64,000 nt of DNA from Orbilia blumenaviensis (lineage: Eukaryota > Ascomycota > Orbiliomycetes > Orbiliales > Orbiliaceae): NCBI GenBank assembly GCA_036872755.1, contig JAVHNS010000018.1, positions 62,001-126,000 of the forward strand, in the 5' to 3' direction. The notes below the pieces were generated by a model. That model was given only the letters and a program-made list of their open reading frames with translations. It made no database searches and had not been told where the DNA came from. How positions within the stretch are numbered: the stretch's first letter is position 1; the number at the start of each line of letters is the position of its first letter. Shown piece by piece: positions 48,366-60,713 of the stretch. Made by a program: the position numbers and the translations under genes.

Positions 48366-50337
48366 TTAGACAGCCTTTGATGGTCCTTCTACGATCCCAT
48401 GCTTCGCAATCCACTTGTCATATATATCCGTATAATCTTTCCACGTATAAGCCGTAAATATTTCGCTTAGCCAATTTCTCTTCATATATGGGTTAATTCC
48501 AACTTCTTGCAGCATTACTGCCACGATCTATATGACAAAAATACATTAGTCTTCCCCGTTCTATATTCTGTGTAGGTTTATCAAAAGTTACACTTACCGA
48601 CATCCAATCGAAGGAAATCAGAGGGAACTCATTCGCCTGACCGATATGTCGAATCTGCGTAAACCGTAGCTCGAAGGCTGTGACCTTTTCCATTTCTTCT
48701 TTAGATGGTAGGTCTAATCTTCCGGTCATATAGGCTGCCGTCCATAGTCCCATAACAAGCGCATAATGTGGTGTTCCAGGAGTTGGAGCAACCCCAAGGA
48801 ATGCTATACTCCTGTCTGCGAATTCGGTAGGGATTGTGTAATGGTATAGCCTGAACGGTCCCGAGTCTTGCGGCGGTATTCGGGGCGGGGCGGGGGCGTG
48901 TTTAAGAATTGGGTTTTCCTCGTAGACACGCTTATCTGCTTCATCTTCCAGTATCTTCCATTTGGCGGAGTATTCGTCGGTGTAGTTTGTCGAGGGCAGC
49001 CCTAGTTGCATTTCAAGGTCGAGATTTTCGGAAAACAGCGAGAGGTTGGCTTTCCATCCTGTGGCAAAGATTACGGCGTCTGTTTTAAAGCTTTCGCCTG
49101 ATGCAAGGCCGACGGTGTCACCTTGTAGGGATACGATAGTGTCGCGGACAACCTCGATAGTTCCATCTCTGAAGTAGTCGTATATTTTTACATCGTAGTT
49201 ATCCACTCCTATGACGTGGTACATCCAGAAGGGGGGCAGTTCTGGTATCGCCTTTTCGACATTAGGGGTAATTGGGCTCATTAGCATTATGCCGATACGT
49301 CTCGATGTATCCATGAAGTACTTGGAAAAACTCCTGCCGATGAAGTTACGTTTGAAGAAATAGTGGAGACCGGAGAAGCCGCTGTCTTGGTACATAGAGG
49401 GCATTAGGAGGGCAAGGATTCGACAGAACCCAAGATATTCAGCGCGGGCGCCGCCAGGTAGATTGCCGTCCATAATCCAGGGAGGGCCGCGGCCTTCTTT
49501 ACGGATTACCCACTAACGATTTGATATTCTCAATTAGTCTCTATTGAAATCATCGCGAAGGAACGGATGAAATTACCGAAATCTTCTTCCCAGCCTTAGC
49601 CAGCCGTACCATAAGATCCATACTGCTTTTCCCAGCACCGTATACAGTCACGTGTTTCACATCCTCATTCTCACACTCCTGAGATCTCTCCCCAAAATAC
49701 CGCTGGTGCATCACAGGTTTCGTAAACGTCGACCAATCTAGATCTGGATATTTCGGTAAACTCGTAATCCCATTCGCCACGATTAATTTCTCCGCTGACA
49801 AAATCTTATTGGTATCAGCGATATGACACCGCCACAATTTTTTCCCGATACTGTCTTCATGACGAGTCACCTGTCGGACTTTGGTATTGAGGCGGATGTA
49901 TTTTGTGAGTCCGACTTTCTCGCTCCAGGCTTGGAAATAGCGTGACCATGATGTGCCGGTCATAAATCCCTTGCCATTATATTCGACTGGTGGGTCGAGA
50001 TCTTTATAGTTGAACTCGGGGAGCTCAAAGTATTCTGGGGCAGTTTGGACGTTCAAACCGGGGTATATGCGGTCCTTCGACCATACGCCGCCGACAGATG
50101 ATAACTATACATATAATATTAAAATACAAACTGACAGATATAGATTACCCTCACAGAATCTAGGAAGAAAAGGGTGGCGTGGGGACATATACATACAGAA
50201 TCAATGACTATCAGATTTATAGAAGGCTGGATCGCAAGATAGGATCTTGCAGCATAAAGTCCGTTTATCCCTGCCCCTATAATGATGAGATCGAATACTT
50301 CCTCATCTACTGGTGTTTCTATCCCTAAAGAACCCAT
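48366..50337 (-). CDS. flavin-dependent monooxygenase (FMO/Baeyer-Villiger-like)
   Basis: Exons 50337-50197, 50104-49577, 49512-48598 and 48527-48366 give 581 aa, every junction in phase 0. The FAD Rossmann motif is at the N-terminus (DLIIIGAGINGLYAARSYL, G21, G23, G26). The second, NADPH-type Rossmann motif is VYGAGKSSMDLMVRLAKAGK, followed across intron 2 by SWVIR. Between them, FTKPVMHQRYFGER occupies the place of the FMO fingerprint but lacks its exact FxGxxxH form. FATGWKAN is the later conserved motif. Length and order match fungal class B flavin monooxygenases that hydroxylate or insert oxygen into small molecules. The substrate is unknown. No membrane segment is evident, so it is probably cytosolic. 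Confidence 0.92.
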
Positions 50338-50913
50338 TCTGTGTTCTGATATAAACCGCTAATGTCAGCGGAAAAAGTCTCGAGCTATCGGATATCTCAA
50401 ATATCCGTATGCTTACGGCTTGCCCGTAAACCCAGCTAATTGAAATCTCGAAAGAGGGAAAGAAAGAGAGGAAAAAAAAGGGTTAAGGCAAGGAGAAAAC
50501 TGAAGAATTGTATTACGGCTACGACCTTCTAAGATATAGATGTCCTTTCCTGCATGAAGGTATCTGAACCCTCTTTATACCAGTCCCACTTATAGCACCC
50601 CTGTCCAATGCGGGGACGGATACTCGAATTCCAGCGGACAACAAATGGGACCTTCTCGTTATGCCGCCGCTGCTACTATGCCTCCGACATGCTGGTAAGG
50701 CGTGGATGCATATGCGATGAATAGGGAGGCCTAGGGCTCTCCATATCCTGAGACGGCAGCTAAGAACGCCGCGTGTCAGGTGTCGATTCCAGGAATATCC
50801 CATCTTGTGAACGAGAATTGTGGTGCCATGCCAAGGTGTGTGTGGGAAGGGATTTTGAATACGACCAGATACGCGCGTTAGGTTTCGAACAGCTCCAACG
50901 ATATTAGAAACGC

Positions 50914-50946
<33 letters not shown>

Positions 50947-52130
50947 GATAAGCTTAATTAGATAGGAAAAAAGAAGAAAAAATACAGATCCGAGATTTGA
51001 GGACGTTGCACAGGGCAAAACTTAAAGTGGGTGGGAGTTAAATTCAAAGTGCACTGCGAGTATTCCTGTGGAAATCGATCGGGTTCTTCCATGTCTGCAT
51101 GGTTGCAAATGCTTGACTGGCCCTAATCGCTCGCTTGGAAATTCAAACTCCTGCATGGAATCGAATGGGATGACCGTGAGTGGGTGGCACAGGGTCAGTG
51201 AACAATTCATACGCGGAAGCCTACGTCAGCGAATCTAAATTATGATTCGACAAGGGCGCAAGCTGAGCCGGCGCCCACAAGGCTGGAATTGTTTGAATGT
51301 TTTGGGTTCGGGTAATAATTAACGATACGACCTGATGAAGTCGTATAAAAATGCCCTCGCCCGCCGTTTTTGTGGTGTTTGAAAGGAAAGGTTCCGAGTT
51401 CTAGTCCAAGTGTTCCTCGAATACCCAAAACGAAATATAATTAAGCCTTTCCAACAAGCTATTGCCAGGTATAGACCAAGAGAACATCGAGACAGGTACC
51501 AAAACGCACGAACTACTTCCCAGGCGGCTGGGCACAAAATTTTGAAAATGGCACTCGCACGTGGGATCGTCAGGGACTCAGCTGGGACGTTGTACGTGGG
51601 AATCAGCTGGCCGGAATTGCATAATCCAACATGCAACAGGACGACAGGATAAACTCGGATTTTTTATTGATTACGAACCATTTACAAGTGGACCAACCAG
51701 GTTAAGACGGCTTCCAACATTTCGCCCTTTGGCCAGTTAGTTATAAGCCGACCCGATTCGGTCGGACCTTAATTATTGCGTTTTTTGGATTGATGGGGTT
51801 TAAATTACCACCGTAGCCACACAATAATTCGGGTCACATTGTCGAAACTTTCGACATCTATGCTAGCATTTATGCATGGTATAATTGGAGAACAGAAAGA
51901 ATTCATTAAATCGCAAAATAGGTATCCATTATATACAATCATGAGAAGCCATTGAGACTAAAAGGGCATAATGGTAAGCGCAAATCTTCAAAAAATACAA
52001 GATCGGCTAATAGAAATTAATTCGTGGCAATGTGGTGGGTAGTAAAGAGGAACAAAGAAATTGAAATCCCAAAAACGCCAATATCGATTTTACAGTTTTC
52101 ATATTATTATGGAAACGGATATTTGGGCGG
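50338..52130. other. intergenic region, no supported gene
   Basis: 1.8 kb including the FMO promoter, a long A tract (listed separately) and AT-rich sequence toward the GPI-protein gene. Minus frames at 50519-50803 and 51319-51636 show no recognised features. Confidence 0.5.
50915..50945. repeat. poly(A) tract of 31 bases
   Basis: An uninterrupted run of 31 A residues in an intergenic region. It could be a microsatellite or the tail of an old retroposed copy; no target-site duplication or coding remnant was recognised beside it. Confidence 0.9.
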
Positions 52131-53060
52131 TTACAGGATGAGAGCGGCACCGGCGATGATAGCAGCGAAAGCAGTGCCGAGGATGGTGACCTTCAAGCCA
52201 GCAGCGCTGTTTGGACCAGTCTCACCATTGTTGCCACCGTCGTTGTTGCTGCCGCTGGTGGTAGTGGGGGCAAGGGTCTGGATGACGCGACCGGTAGAGC
52301 TGGGGGTATCATCATCATCATCGTCGGTACCAGTCGGCTCAGGAGCACTAGTGGAAGATGCGCCGTCGTCGTCAGTCGCAGTGGAGCGGGGGCTGCCGAA
52401 AGCGCCGTCAGAATAGCTCGAGCAGTATCCAGCGAAGCCGCTAATGGTAGAGGCCTCCTTGGGGCTAACATTGACGATGTCGCTGTAGCATCCCTCAACG
52501 GCGGCGTCGAAACTGGTGCCGGAGCAAAGACAATCGGCGACGGCAGCGGCAGTTGGGAGGGCGCTGCCGTCAGTCCAGCAGCTCTGCAATCCACCCAAAA
52601 GGTAGTCGCAGTTTTCGGATCCAGTATCAATCGAAGTTGGAGTTGGAGTTGGAGTTGAGCCGCCTCCGCTGCCGCGGCTAGTAGGGCTAGGTTCGGTTTC
52701 GGTTTCGGTCGCGGAAGGAACAGTATTTGATCCAGAGCTTCCTGGGCTGCTACCACCACCACCTCCTCCAAGGAGTTGACAGTATTGTTCGAAGCCTTGG
52801 AGAACGGTTAGGGCGTCAGCTGGGAAGCTCTCTATTCCGGAAACCGCATCGAGACAATCGGTGACAGCGCGAGAAAATCCAGCAGCATCCCCACAAATAC
52901 AGCCGACAACCTCGGGGCTGACGATATCCTCCTCGCTCGCATCCTCTGGAACACATTCTGTAGTCTTCGTAAGGAAGTCTGTGCAGGCAGGAGGAAAAGA
53001 TCCCTGTGCGGATGCTACAGCGGCAAGGGCGCCTGCAAGAATGATGGTGCTGGTACGCAT
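52131..53060 (-). CDS. GPI-type surface protein with a duplicated six-Cys domain
   Basis: An intronless frame of 309 aa from the ATG at 53060; the longer upstream frame lies in the leader. A signal peptide (MRTSTIILAGALAAVASAQG) is followed by two matching Cys domains: C26, C36, C54, C56, C69, C94, and C151, C161, C177, C179, C191, C213. Both follow C-x9-C-x15/17-C-x-C-x11/12-C-x21/24-C, with shared text such as CICGDA/CLCSGT and LQGFEQYC/ISGFAGYC. A Gly/Ser/Thr/Pro linker (TPTPTPTS) separates them. An acidic Ser/Thr stalk with DDDDDD and a GPI signal tail (LGTAFAAIIAGAALIL) end the protein. It recalls CFEM-like surface proteins, but the Cys spacing differs. A cell-surface role is likely; the ligand is unknown. 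Confidence 0.9.
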   Translation of the reverse strand: MRTSTIILAGALAAVASAQGSFPPACTDFLTKTTECVPEDASEEDIVSPEVVGCICGDAAGFSRAVTDCLDAVSGIESFPADALTVLQGFEQYCQLLGGGGGGSSPGSSGSNTVPSATETETEPSPTSRGSGGGSTPTPTPTSIDTGSENCDYLLGGLQSCWTDGSALPTAAAVADCLCSGTSFDAAVEGCYSDIVNVSPKEASTISGFAGYCSSYSDGAFGSPRSTATDDDGASSTSAPEPTGTDDDDDDTPSSTGRVIQTLAPTTTSGSNNDGGNNGETGPNSAAGLKVTILGTAFAAIIAGAALIL

Positions 53061-55341
53061 GGTGTTTTTAGACGCGAAATCGAAGAGGATGAAATTTGCA
53101 AAATCGAACAATACAAGAAGTTTGATTGATGATTGCAATGAGAAAGAGGAGAGTGGAAAAGGAAAAGAAGTGTCGCAATGCCAGTCCAACCCCCAGTGTT
53201 TATATACTATTCCTTTCGATTCTGGAGATATTTCGCCTGACTTCCCTTTACCCCAATACCTATGCGCTCGAAAACGCCTGCCAAGATCACGCTGCATCTT
53301 TGGCTTTCCAGGGCCTGTCGCCCCTTCAATTCAGGTGGCTAACGTTAGTGCGCGTTTTTACGATATTGGGATTAGAACAAGGTTCAGATCATGGTGAAGG
53401 TCTGTGTCGACAGAATCCCCACAGGACGTTATTTCTAGAATAGGCAATTTCCTTACGACGGGACATGTCTAGCTTCTGGCCGGCCGAAATTCTGCACATC
53501 CTTGTCCACCATGCATGGCCATGGATTCATCTCTCGCAGATTCACACGCTAACTAGCTTTCTGAACAAAAGGCACTACTGCAAAAGACCAAACCCCGCCC
53601 ACGAGATTGCAAGAAACAGCCCTTTTCATCCGCCCAATCACAGATTTTCGGCGGGCACCAGATCCCTCTTGGCCATCCCAAAAATATTTCAAATCAGTGC
53701 CGAGGGTCCGCAATATGCAGAAACACCGTCGGGGTCAAAAGACATGGCTCGAAGTTTGCACGGCTTGGTGCCCAACAAAGGGGATTCAATCAGGATAGCG
53801 CAGTGCGGCTGAATACTGGGACTGGTCCATGGCAATATGGGTGTGGTCTGATAAGCGATAGATAATGTCCCTAGATGGTAAAGAAATAGAGGATTTAAGT
53901 CAGGGCAAGGTTCAATACTCAGTTAACTCAAGTCAAGAAATCAAGCAGCTTTCCAAGCGCTTTCGGGGCTGTGTCGAGAAACAAGGGAATGAGAATCGAA
54001 TTTTTGTATGTACTAAGATTGGCATTTTACCCGTGTCGTCTGTCTGCTGTTTGTCTGCAGGCTTCGATTCAAAGATGCCTAACTGTCGAGCATATGTATG
54101 GTTGTGCTGTGCAACCCTGAATAATCCTGTGATCCCGTAGAATTTAGGAGGATTGTATCAAACATCATTTGGCCAAAATGATATTCTTCCGCCTTCGATC
54201 CGAACCCCTGAGTCTGGATCTCGCCGTCCGGAAATTCATCTTCTAACCGGCGTATGTCGACATTGCATTGTCACTACTGTCTTTTTCTATATTTACGTGA
54301 TTCTGTTTAAATTTCTCCGCATTCCTGCTTAATCAGAACGTGTTTTTGATATGCAACATTAATACCTGCGGGAGCACGGCTGCATTTCGAGTGTCGCACA
54401 AGCAAGCCCGCGAGGGATCTCGCAGGTTTGCCTTTTCGTCGGTTAGTTTTACCGAAAAAGGTGCAGGTTGGGTGGGATCTTTCAGACCAAGGGCCGCCCC
54501 AATGCGCACGTTAGGCAAACAAAACGTCAAACTTTTGGCAAGTTTTCCCCCTCGTTTGCAAAAGTGCAGTTGAGGCTCATGCTGATTTCTAAAAATGCAT
54601 CAAACTGGATATATTGGCATGTCAGTCTTTTGTAGATATCTGTATATGAGCCGGCTAAGCCAAGGAAAATATTGACTCGCTTGGCCAATCGGTCGATGTA
54701 AACCAAGCATTTAGAAGAGTCTCGAGGGAATACTTGGTAGCAGTTGCAAGATGAGGGCCAGCACGCTCCAAACCATTCCTGTCGGCCTAGCAAAGAAAGC
54801 CCCCCACCATCAAGTGCTGTGGAGCTTGGCAAATCCGTTCCATCGCGGAGGATATCAACTTTGGCGTTCTATTTCAGAATTTTGTGCATGAGGTACGCGT
54901 CCTGTCGATCGAAGGCTCCCAGGGCATTTGTTTGAGCGGCTAGCTATCATTGTCTCGGCTAGAGGCATCTATTTATTTTTTTCTTCTCTTTCATGCGATC
55001 TTTCATTTTTCACTCTCCAGATCGCGCGATCGCGAACTCGAGTGCTGGTGTAACGCCGGAAGCATGTTATGGCCACTACTTCTATTCAGTATGAGGAACA
55101 CCTTTAATCAGATCAAACTAGTGCAAATTATATTGTGATCAGATAATGATACAAAAAATTGCCAAGTGACAGAAAATATTAATTAATACAATATGTCACA
55201 GTATATCGTTATGATAAAATGTTGAACTGAATTCAGTAAAGTTTTCCCTTAACGGGCCATATATACCCTGCGCCCCTCAAGGGCACCAGCCATCCTCTCA
55301 GATTAATCCTTCGCAAAACGCTATACAACAGCGCCCTTTAT
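53061..55341. other. intergenic region, no supported gene
   Basis: 2.3 kb. The plus frame at 53465-53812 and the minus frame at 54527-54832 have no recognised domain, signal or splice pattern. The first 300 bases are the promoter of the six-Cys gene. Confidence 0.45.
53199..53206 (-). promoter_or_regulatory. TATA box of the six-Cys GPI protein gene
   Basis: TATATAAA on the minus strand about 140 bases before the ATG at 53060, with an A/G-rich (minus CT-rich) leader between. Typical core-promoter spacing. Confidence 0.45.
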
Positions 55342-56426
55342 TTAAAGCAAAGAGTCAATGTTTTCACAGACATAGGAGCTGTTGGTGTACCAGTTCTTTG
55401 GGGTTGTTCGCATGATGAAGGCGTCATTCTCGAACAATGCCTCGTGGTAGGTCTTTCCTGGGCTCAATGCGGGCACGAGCTCAAATCTAACCTCCTTAGA
55501 TGGAGCGGTCTCGAGGAATGTCTCAACCATCAGGTCGTCCTGCTTGAATTTGTAGTTGATCTGGTATCGGAAACCGTCGAAGTAAGAGAAGACGGCGGCG
55601 CCCATGTTGCGGCGGATCGATTCCATATCGATTTCGCCCTGGTCCTATATGTTGAAGAAGAAGAATGTTAGCGGTCCGTCCCGAGCAATTTCTAAATGAA
55701 TGTAGCGCTTACCCTCTTCTTTAGCTTATCGAATTCCTCAACGGCGGTTCTCCAGATAGCAGCTGGGTCAGCTACCAAGGTAACTCTGGTACCTATATTA
55801 TCACGACACATCCCCACCGTTAGTCACAAAAGACGGGTCGCGTACATACGGCACTAGAAGTACTCACCAAGCAACTCCTCAGCAATATCGTCCTCGAGCT
55901 TTTGCTTCTTATCCAGGAAATCGGTCTGCCATCCCTTCCTGGCCTCGAGTGGAAGTTCGCCCTTGTTTGTTGCGGCGTAGGCCTCGTCGAGGTTGTTGAT
56001 AAGCTTCTCAGTAAGATACCAGTTGTTGGTACCATAGTTGCCGGTCTTAAAAATGAGTTCTAGAACACCGTCTCTGACACGGCAGGCGGTGTATCCGGAT
56101 TCCATTGGCTCGATGAGGATATCGATCTTCCTGGTAGAAACGACTTCATTGAAGAAGTCCTTGACGAGTTGGTCCTCACCCTCGTCGGTGATGGTCTTGA
56201 GTCTGTCAGCAAGACCCTCATAAGTGCTGAAGGCAATGCTTCCAGGGGATTCAGCCTGGTAGCTCTGGGAGGCATCGATGTTTGGGTAGATCTTTTCCTG
56301 GAAGTCGACGATGAACTCGTAGTCTTCGCCAGTGTACTCCTTGATTCTTGCGAGGAGATCACCCTTCTTCGCTTCGTACTCGTCACGGATGTTCTTACGA
56401 GCGAGGAGTGGGAGTTTGGCGGCCAT
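55342..56426 (-). CDS. conserved-looking soluble protein of unknown family
   Basis: Exons 56426-55868, 55792-55713 and 55644-55342 encode 313 aa, in frame, with GTGAGT, GTAAGC donors and TATAG acceptors. The product begins MAAKLPLLARKNIRDEYEAK, has no signal peptide or membrane helix, and looks like a mixed alpha/beta protein (EDYEFIVDFQEKIYPNID, NWYLTEKLINNLDEAYAA, GAAVFSYFDGFRYQINYKF). Codon use is strongly biased to preferred codons (AAG, GAG, ATC, CTC), and the promoter has a TATA box and CT-rich leader, which suggests high expression. I do not recognise the family. Confidence 0.8.
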
Positions 56427-58373
56427 TGTTAATATTTATAATGGGGATGTGAAAAGAAGTTGGGTTTAAAGTATTGAAGATACGGTATATGGCAGGAGAG
56501 AAGGGCTATAGAGCTATCAAAGCTGATTATTCTTGAGAGGCTGGATGTGGACTGTGAAATTATAACTCAACTGAGGAGGGCGAAGTGGAAGCTTTTATAT
56601 TCATTCTTGATCTCGTCGATCAATTGACGCTACCCCTCTACTACCCGAAGCTTCTAGCGCCCTAGCTAGATCTAGAGCTGAAAAAAGATGCTACACCACT
56701 TCACCGGCTTCTGCCACTGTACACACAGCTGCCATTCGTTCAGGGTTCAATCAAGGGTGTCTCAACGGTATCGGCATCCGAGCCCGCCGGAGTTATTCTA
56801 GCTCCGTCACGACGACGAAGCGCTCAACAAAACAGCAACCATGGACTCGAGGGCTTACACGTAACTTCATCAGCACCTTGCAGGTTACGAAAGAACGTGC
56901 GCGCATGTAACAACTTGATGCGTCTGCACATTGGAACGGTGATGCAAACACCTGCCGTGCCATTTTGGCCTCTCTTTTCTTCTTTTCCAACAGGCTAAGA
57001 GAGGTATGGGCATGCCTAAAACTCGCTTTGTTCGACTGTGGTCCGCCGCGTCGCTAAACTCTGTTCACAGCAGGCCCGCATCTGCAAGTGAGGCTGTTTA
57101 GGTCAATCGGGCCAATGGGAGCGATTTATCTCCAAAGTTCCGAACCAGCGGCGCCGGCGTGATATGGGGATCTAAACTTGATCAGTTTCTATGCTTGTTG
57201 CATTTTTGGAAGCCGGTGTTTTTCGATTTTTCCCGCTTGCATTGAAGTCGATTGCTATCCCATTTGCAGCAACCGCCTCAAACATTTAGAGACGGGGGGC
57301 CTTCGCATTGTACTCATTCGTGCATTCTTTCGGGAAAACGCCATTTCATGAACAGAGGCTATAGCCGGTTACTAATTGCGCATGCAAATCCCTTCCCCAG
57401 CTTTCATTATTCTTGTTTTCATGGTTCTCCGGTCGACAACTCGCAACCCCTTCTGTGGCCGGAAAGTTGGGCACACATAACAGTCTTGGGACCAGTTCTT
57501 CTGACGTCGACAGGCACCGATACCACTCACACCAGAGGTAAGGCGGCATAGGCGGCGTATCCACTTGAGATAATAGCGGGGTCAATTCGAATCGACCAAC
57601 CTCGATCTAGCACGGGTGTTCTCGGCTAACAGCGACAGGAGTCTTTCACAACTGCCAAAAGTTGGGAAACCCTTGAAACCTTCGAATCCAATTTAACACG
57701 GACTGGGGTAGCTCCAGTCATGACGCTAAACTATTTTAAGAATACAACGAACAAGGGTTGCGAAGCTAGAAAGCTACCATACCACAGCTTCAGGGAAAGG
57801 CGCCTTTGAGAAAGCCTACTCCGATTGGACTCATCAACTAAACTTCATGCATGATCGATCACGAACTTCGAGATAGCGGCTCTTGGGGTCACGGATCGTC
57901 TGCATGCACTATTGTTGCACACGAAACTGCCTTTATGGCCTCGGGCGCATGCATGTGCGCTCGAGCAATTCGTTCGCCGGTTGAAAATTGATCCCCGCAC
58001 GCCGATAGAGCTACCCCCCATGAGGTTGCCGATATGAATGAAAATCTACTTTCTCTCCTTCCTACTATTTCAAGAACCTCGTCTGCAACATCTAACTACT
58101 CATCATCGTTGAATCATCTATCAACCTTGGTGGAGACCCCAAACCCTTTTTCCCCCGGTAAAAATCTCAATTGCAATTGATTGTTATTCAGCCGCACGAA
58201 CTTCTAATATTAAACTCTCCGGCTTCATCGATCTCTTTCTTTTTCAAGGCTTCACATTGATTATCGTGGAGGCCACATTCCACGTTACCTTGGAGTCATT
58301 CGCAATCTCGCATCTACCTAGAATATTGGGACATACGTGCTTCCTGGTAAAAAAAAAAAAAAAAAAGGTTACA
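56427..58373. other. divergent intergenic region, no supported gene
   Basis: 1.9 kb between divergent genes. The plus frame at 57252-57551 lacks support. A 17-base A run (58350-58366) lies just before the start of the next gene. Confidence 0.5.
56593..56600 (-). promoter_or_regulatory. TATA-like box of the 313-aa protein gene
   Basis: ATATAAAA on the minus strand about 170 bases before the ATG at 56426. Confidence 0.4.
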
Positions 58374-59785
58374 ATGGCAGCAGTCAAACTGTAAGTCCGC
58401 TGGAACTCCCATCTTGGATCAAGCCGAAGGAGGGCAAACTCCATGCATCAATTGTCCCGCTGGCAAGAAAAAAAAAAGACGCCATCTCGATCATGTCATG
58501 CGATGCTATAGCCGGATTCGCGCAAACAAGGCATGAGACCATACCCGTCGTAACATCATACACTGACCACCATATGTGTTCCGATGACCAGCCCCGTCAA
58601 AGTCCGCATGGGCGTCCGCGACCTCTGGGAACCAGCCAACAGCCCACTTAACCAAGCCATAAGCGCAATATCAAATAATATCGGTAAACAGATCGAGATT
58701 ATCGTCGATTGGGGCATGCTCTGGACCGTCTTCGGTCATCAACATCCGGATCCAGGGACCTTCGTTCCGTACTTCGAGGAAGCTGTGAAATTCTGGGCAG
58801 GATGCCTCCAGGAACGCCTTGACAACGACTCCCTTGAGAGTTGGACGGATGAACTCCTAGAGAAGGTTCAGGCGGCTGGCGGGAGTGGTATCAAATTAGA
58901 AATTGGAGTCAGCGACGACATATACGGTTCTGGCCGGCCAGAAGCAACCTGGGACGATGGCCTGCAACGCCTCAAAATTCTGTTCCCCAAGAAGGGGGAG
59001 AAGGTGTATCAGAACGTCCTGCAGGCAGGGTTCGCTGGTGATCTTGAGCACCTATTCAATGAGAAGGCTGCACCAGCGGCAAAGACTGGCGTTTCAACTC
59101 TGCCTATCGGCGGGGCAGGTCCAGGAGCAACTAGCACACCAGGAGATGACGAGGGCTGGTCCGTCGTGCCACCCACTGCATCAGCTGCAGCTCCTACCAC
59201 TGCCCCTCCTCCTCAAACGACGGGGACCCAATCACAAGTAACCCTCGCTCCTGACAGGCTCCCAACCCTCCAGTCCCTAGGACGGCCGGAGGCCCTTTTC
59301 GAAAGCTCCACACCCTACTTGATCTACGTTCGTAAATATGGTGACAAGGAGCTCCACATTGAAGGTTCCCACCAGGGCAGCCTGACTCTGCTCTGCGAGT
59401 ATTTCCAAAAGTGGGTTAGGAAGGATAGAAACTACAATGGCAACGTAAGTCCCAACCTTTCCTTCTCTCCACCACCGGATACGGCCCACATATCCGGTCC
59501 CGAAAACTCCGTCTTTCCTAAATTAAACCACTGAAATGCATGAGACGGGATAATTATTAACGCAAACGAATGATATCACAAATATAGGTCGTCGAGTTTG
59601 AAAAGCAAACTTCACTGTTTGGCGTGAACTCCGGCTTCGACTACGTAAAGATTACATGTAACAGATGGGAGCTGCTTAACCCCACCCCTTTCCTAGCATT
59701 TATCGAAATTGTGCTCCAGTATAAGCTGATCGAAGCCTCATCTGGTGTAACATGGTTCTATAGGAGGGATCACTTAATTCTTTGA
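58374..59785 (+). CDS. protein of unknown function, three exons
   Basis: Model: 58374-58390, 58592-59444 and 59588-59785, 355 aa. The mini-exon (MAAVKL) has a strong ACAATGG start context and a GTAAGT donor; its 201-nt intron ends at CCAG and joins in frame. Without it the ATG at 58584 also opens the same frame (352 aa). The N-terminal 150 residues are globular (VRMGVRDLWEPANSPLNQAI, WGMLWTVFGHQ). A Pro/Ala/Thr-rich linker (200-240) with DDEGWSVVPP follows. The C-terminal domain reads TPYLIYVRKYGDKELHIEGS, then across the last intron VVEFEKQTSLFGVNSGFDYV, ending in WFYRRDHLIL. No signal peptide. Family not recognised. Confidence 0.75.
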
Positions 59786-60713
59786 GTTTGCTGTATGCAT
59801 GGATACAATATATCCTATGTATGGAGATATTCTTCGGGTTACCCGAAGCTGGCTGTATCGAGGTACCCGATAGCATAGCTTCTCCTAGCGCTAGCCATCC
59901 TCTAATAGTATATAGTAATTGTCCGACTCTAAGTAAATTAGTAAGTAAGTACTTAAGTAAATATTTTTTTATTTTCTAGACTTCTCGGGCGTTTGGACAG
60001 TCGGGTCGACGCGGTCCGAAGGACCCTCCTTCTACTTAGGTGCTTATCTATAGCTTTTGATCTGTAGATATGTTGGATTTTGTTATGCCAAGGTCGTCAC
60101 GATTTAATAGTGAAACAATAAGACGGCGGGATCAATGTCCTACGTCTTACATATGATAGTACCGAGTTTCCGAGGTATCTACAATCTATGAATTTAAACC
60201 CGTTCACGAAGATCTTGCCGTTTTTTGTTAGATTAGTGGATATACACTTAGTATGCATTATACGTAGGCACAACAGCTGAAGGTTTCGAAGACCAAGGCC
60301 GCAAGGCGACCTTGATATCTTCATTCGTGATCCAAACTCAAAAATCCAACAGGCAGTAATGTTGCAATAGATGCGGCTCGAAATAGTACACCAGGTTAAC
60401 GTTATGGTGAAGCTCGGCGCCTGAGCAGGGGTGTCGTCAGTCGGTGCAAAAGTGCAATTTTCCGCCTTGAAAACAATAGTCGATCATTGACAACCGCAAG
60501 AAACATCGCGAGCAAAAACAAGAACCGGAAAGAAAGAAGCCGTGCTCTGTCCTCCACATATTGCAAATGCGGATACGCTTAAAACTACCCCGCTACAGGC
60601 AATAGAATTATCTGAGTAAAACTGAAAACAAGCCTCCCAATAAGCGACCGGACTCCCCCAAGATAAAAAAATAAAAACCTTTGTAACTTATCTCCATATC
60701 CTTTAATCAAAAA
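59786..60713. other. convergent intergenic region, no gene seen
   Basis: 928 bases between the 3' ends of two genes, with no coding signal. TAAGTAAGTACTTAAGTAAA-like short repeats occur near 59930-59960. Confidence 0.5.

Noticed and set aside
45358..50337. DUF4246 and FMO genes as one operon-like unit
   Set aside because: Same strand but separated by 1 kb with its own TATA-like promoter; independent eukaryotic genes.
52193..52771. 192-codon minus-strand frame
   Set aside because: Alternate frame of the six-Cys GPI protein; the chosen frame has a signal peptide, paired Cys domains and a GPI tail.
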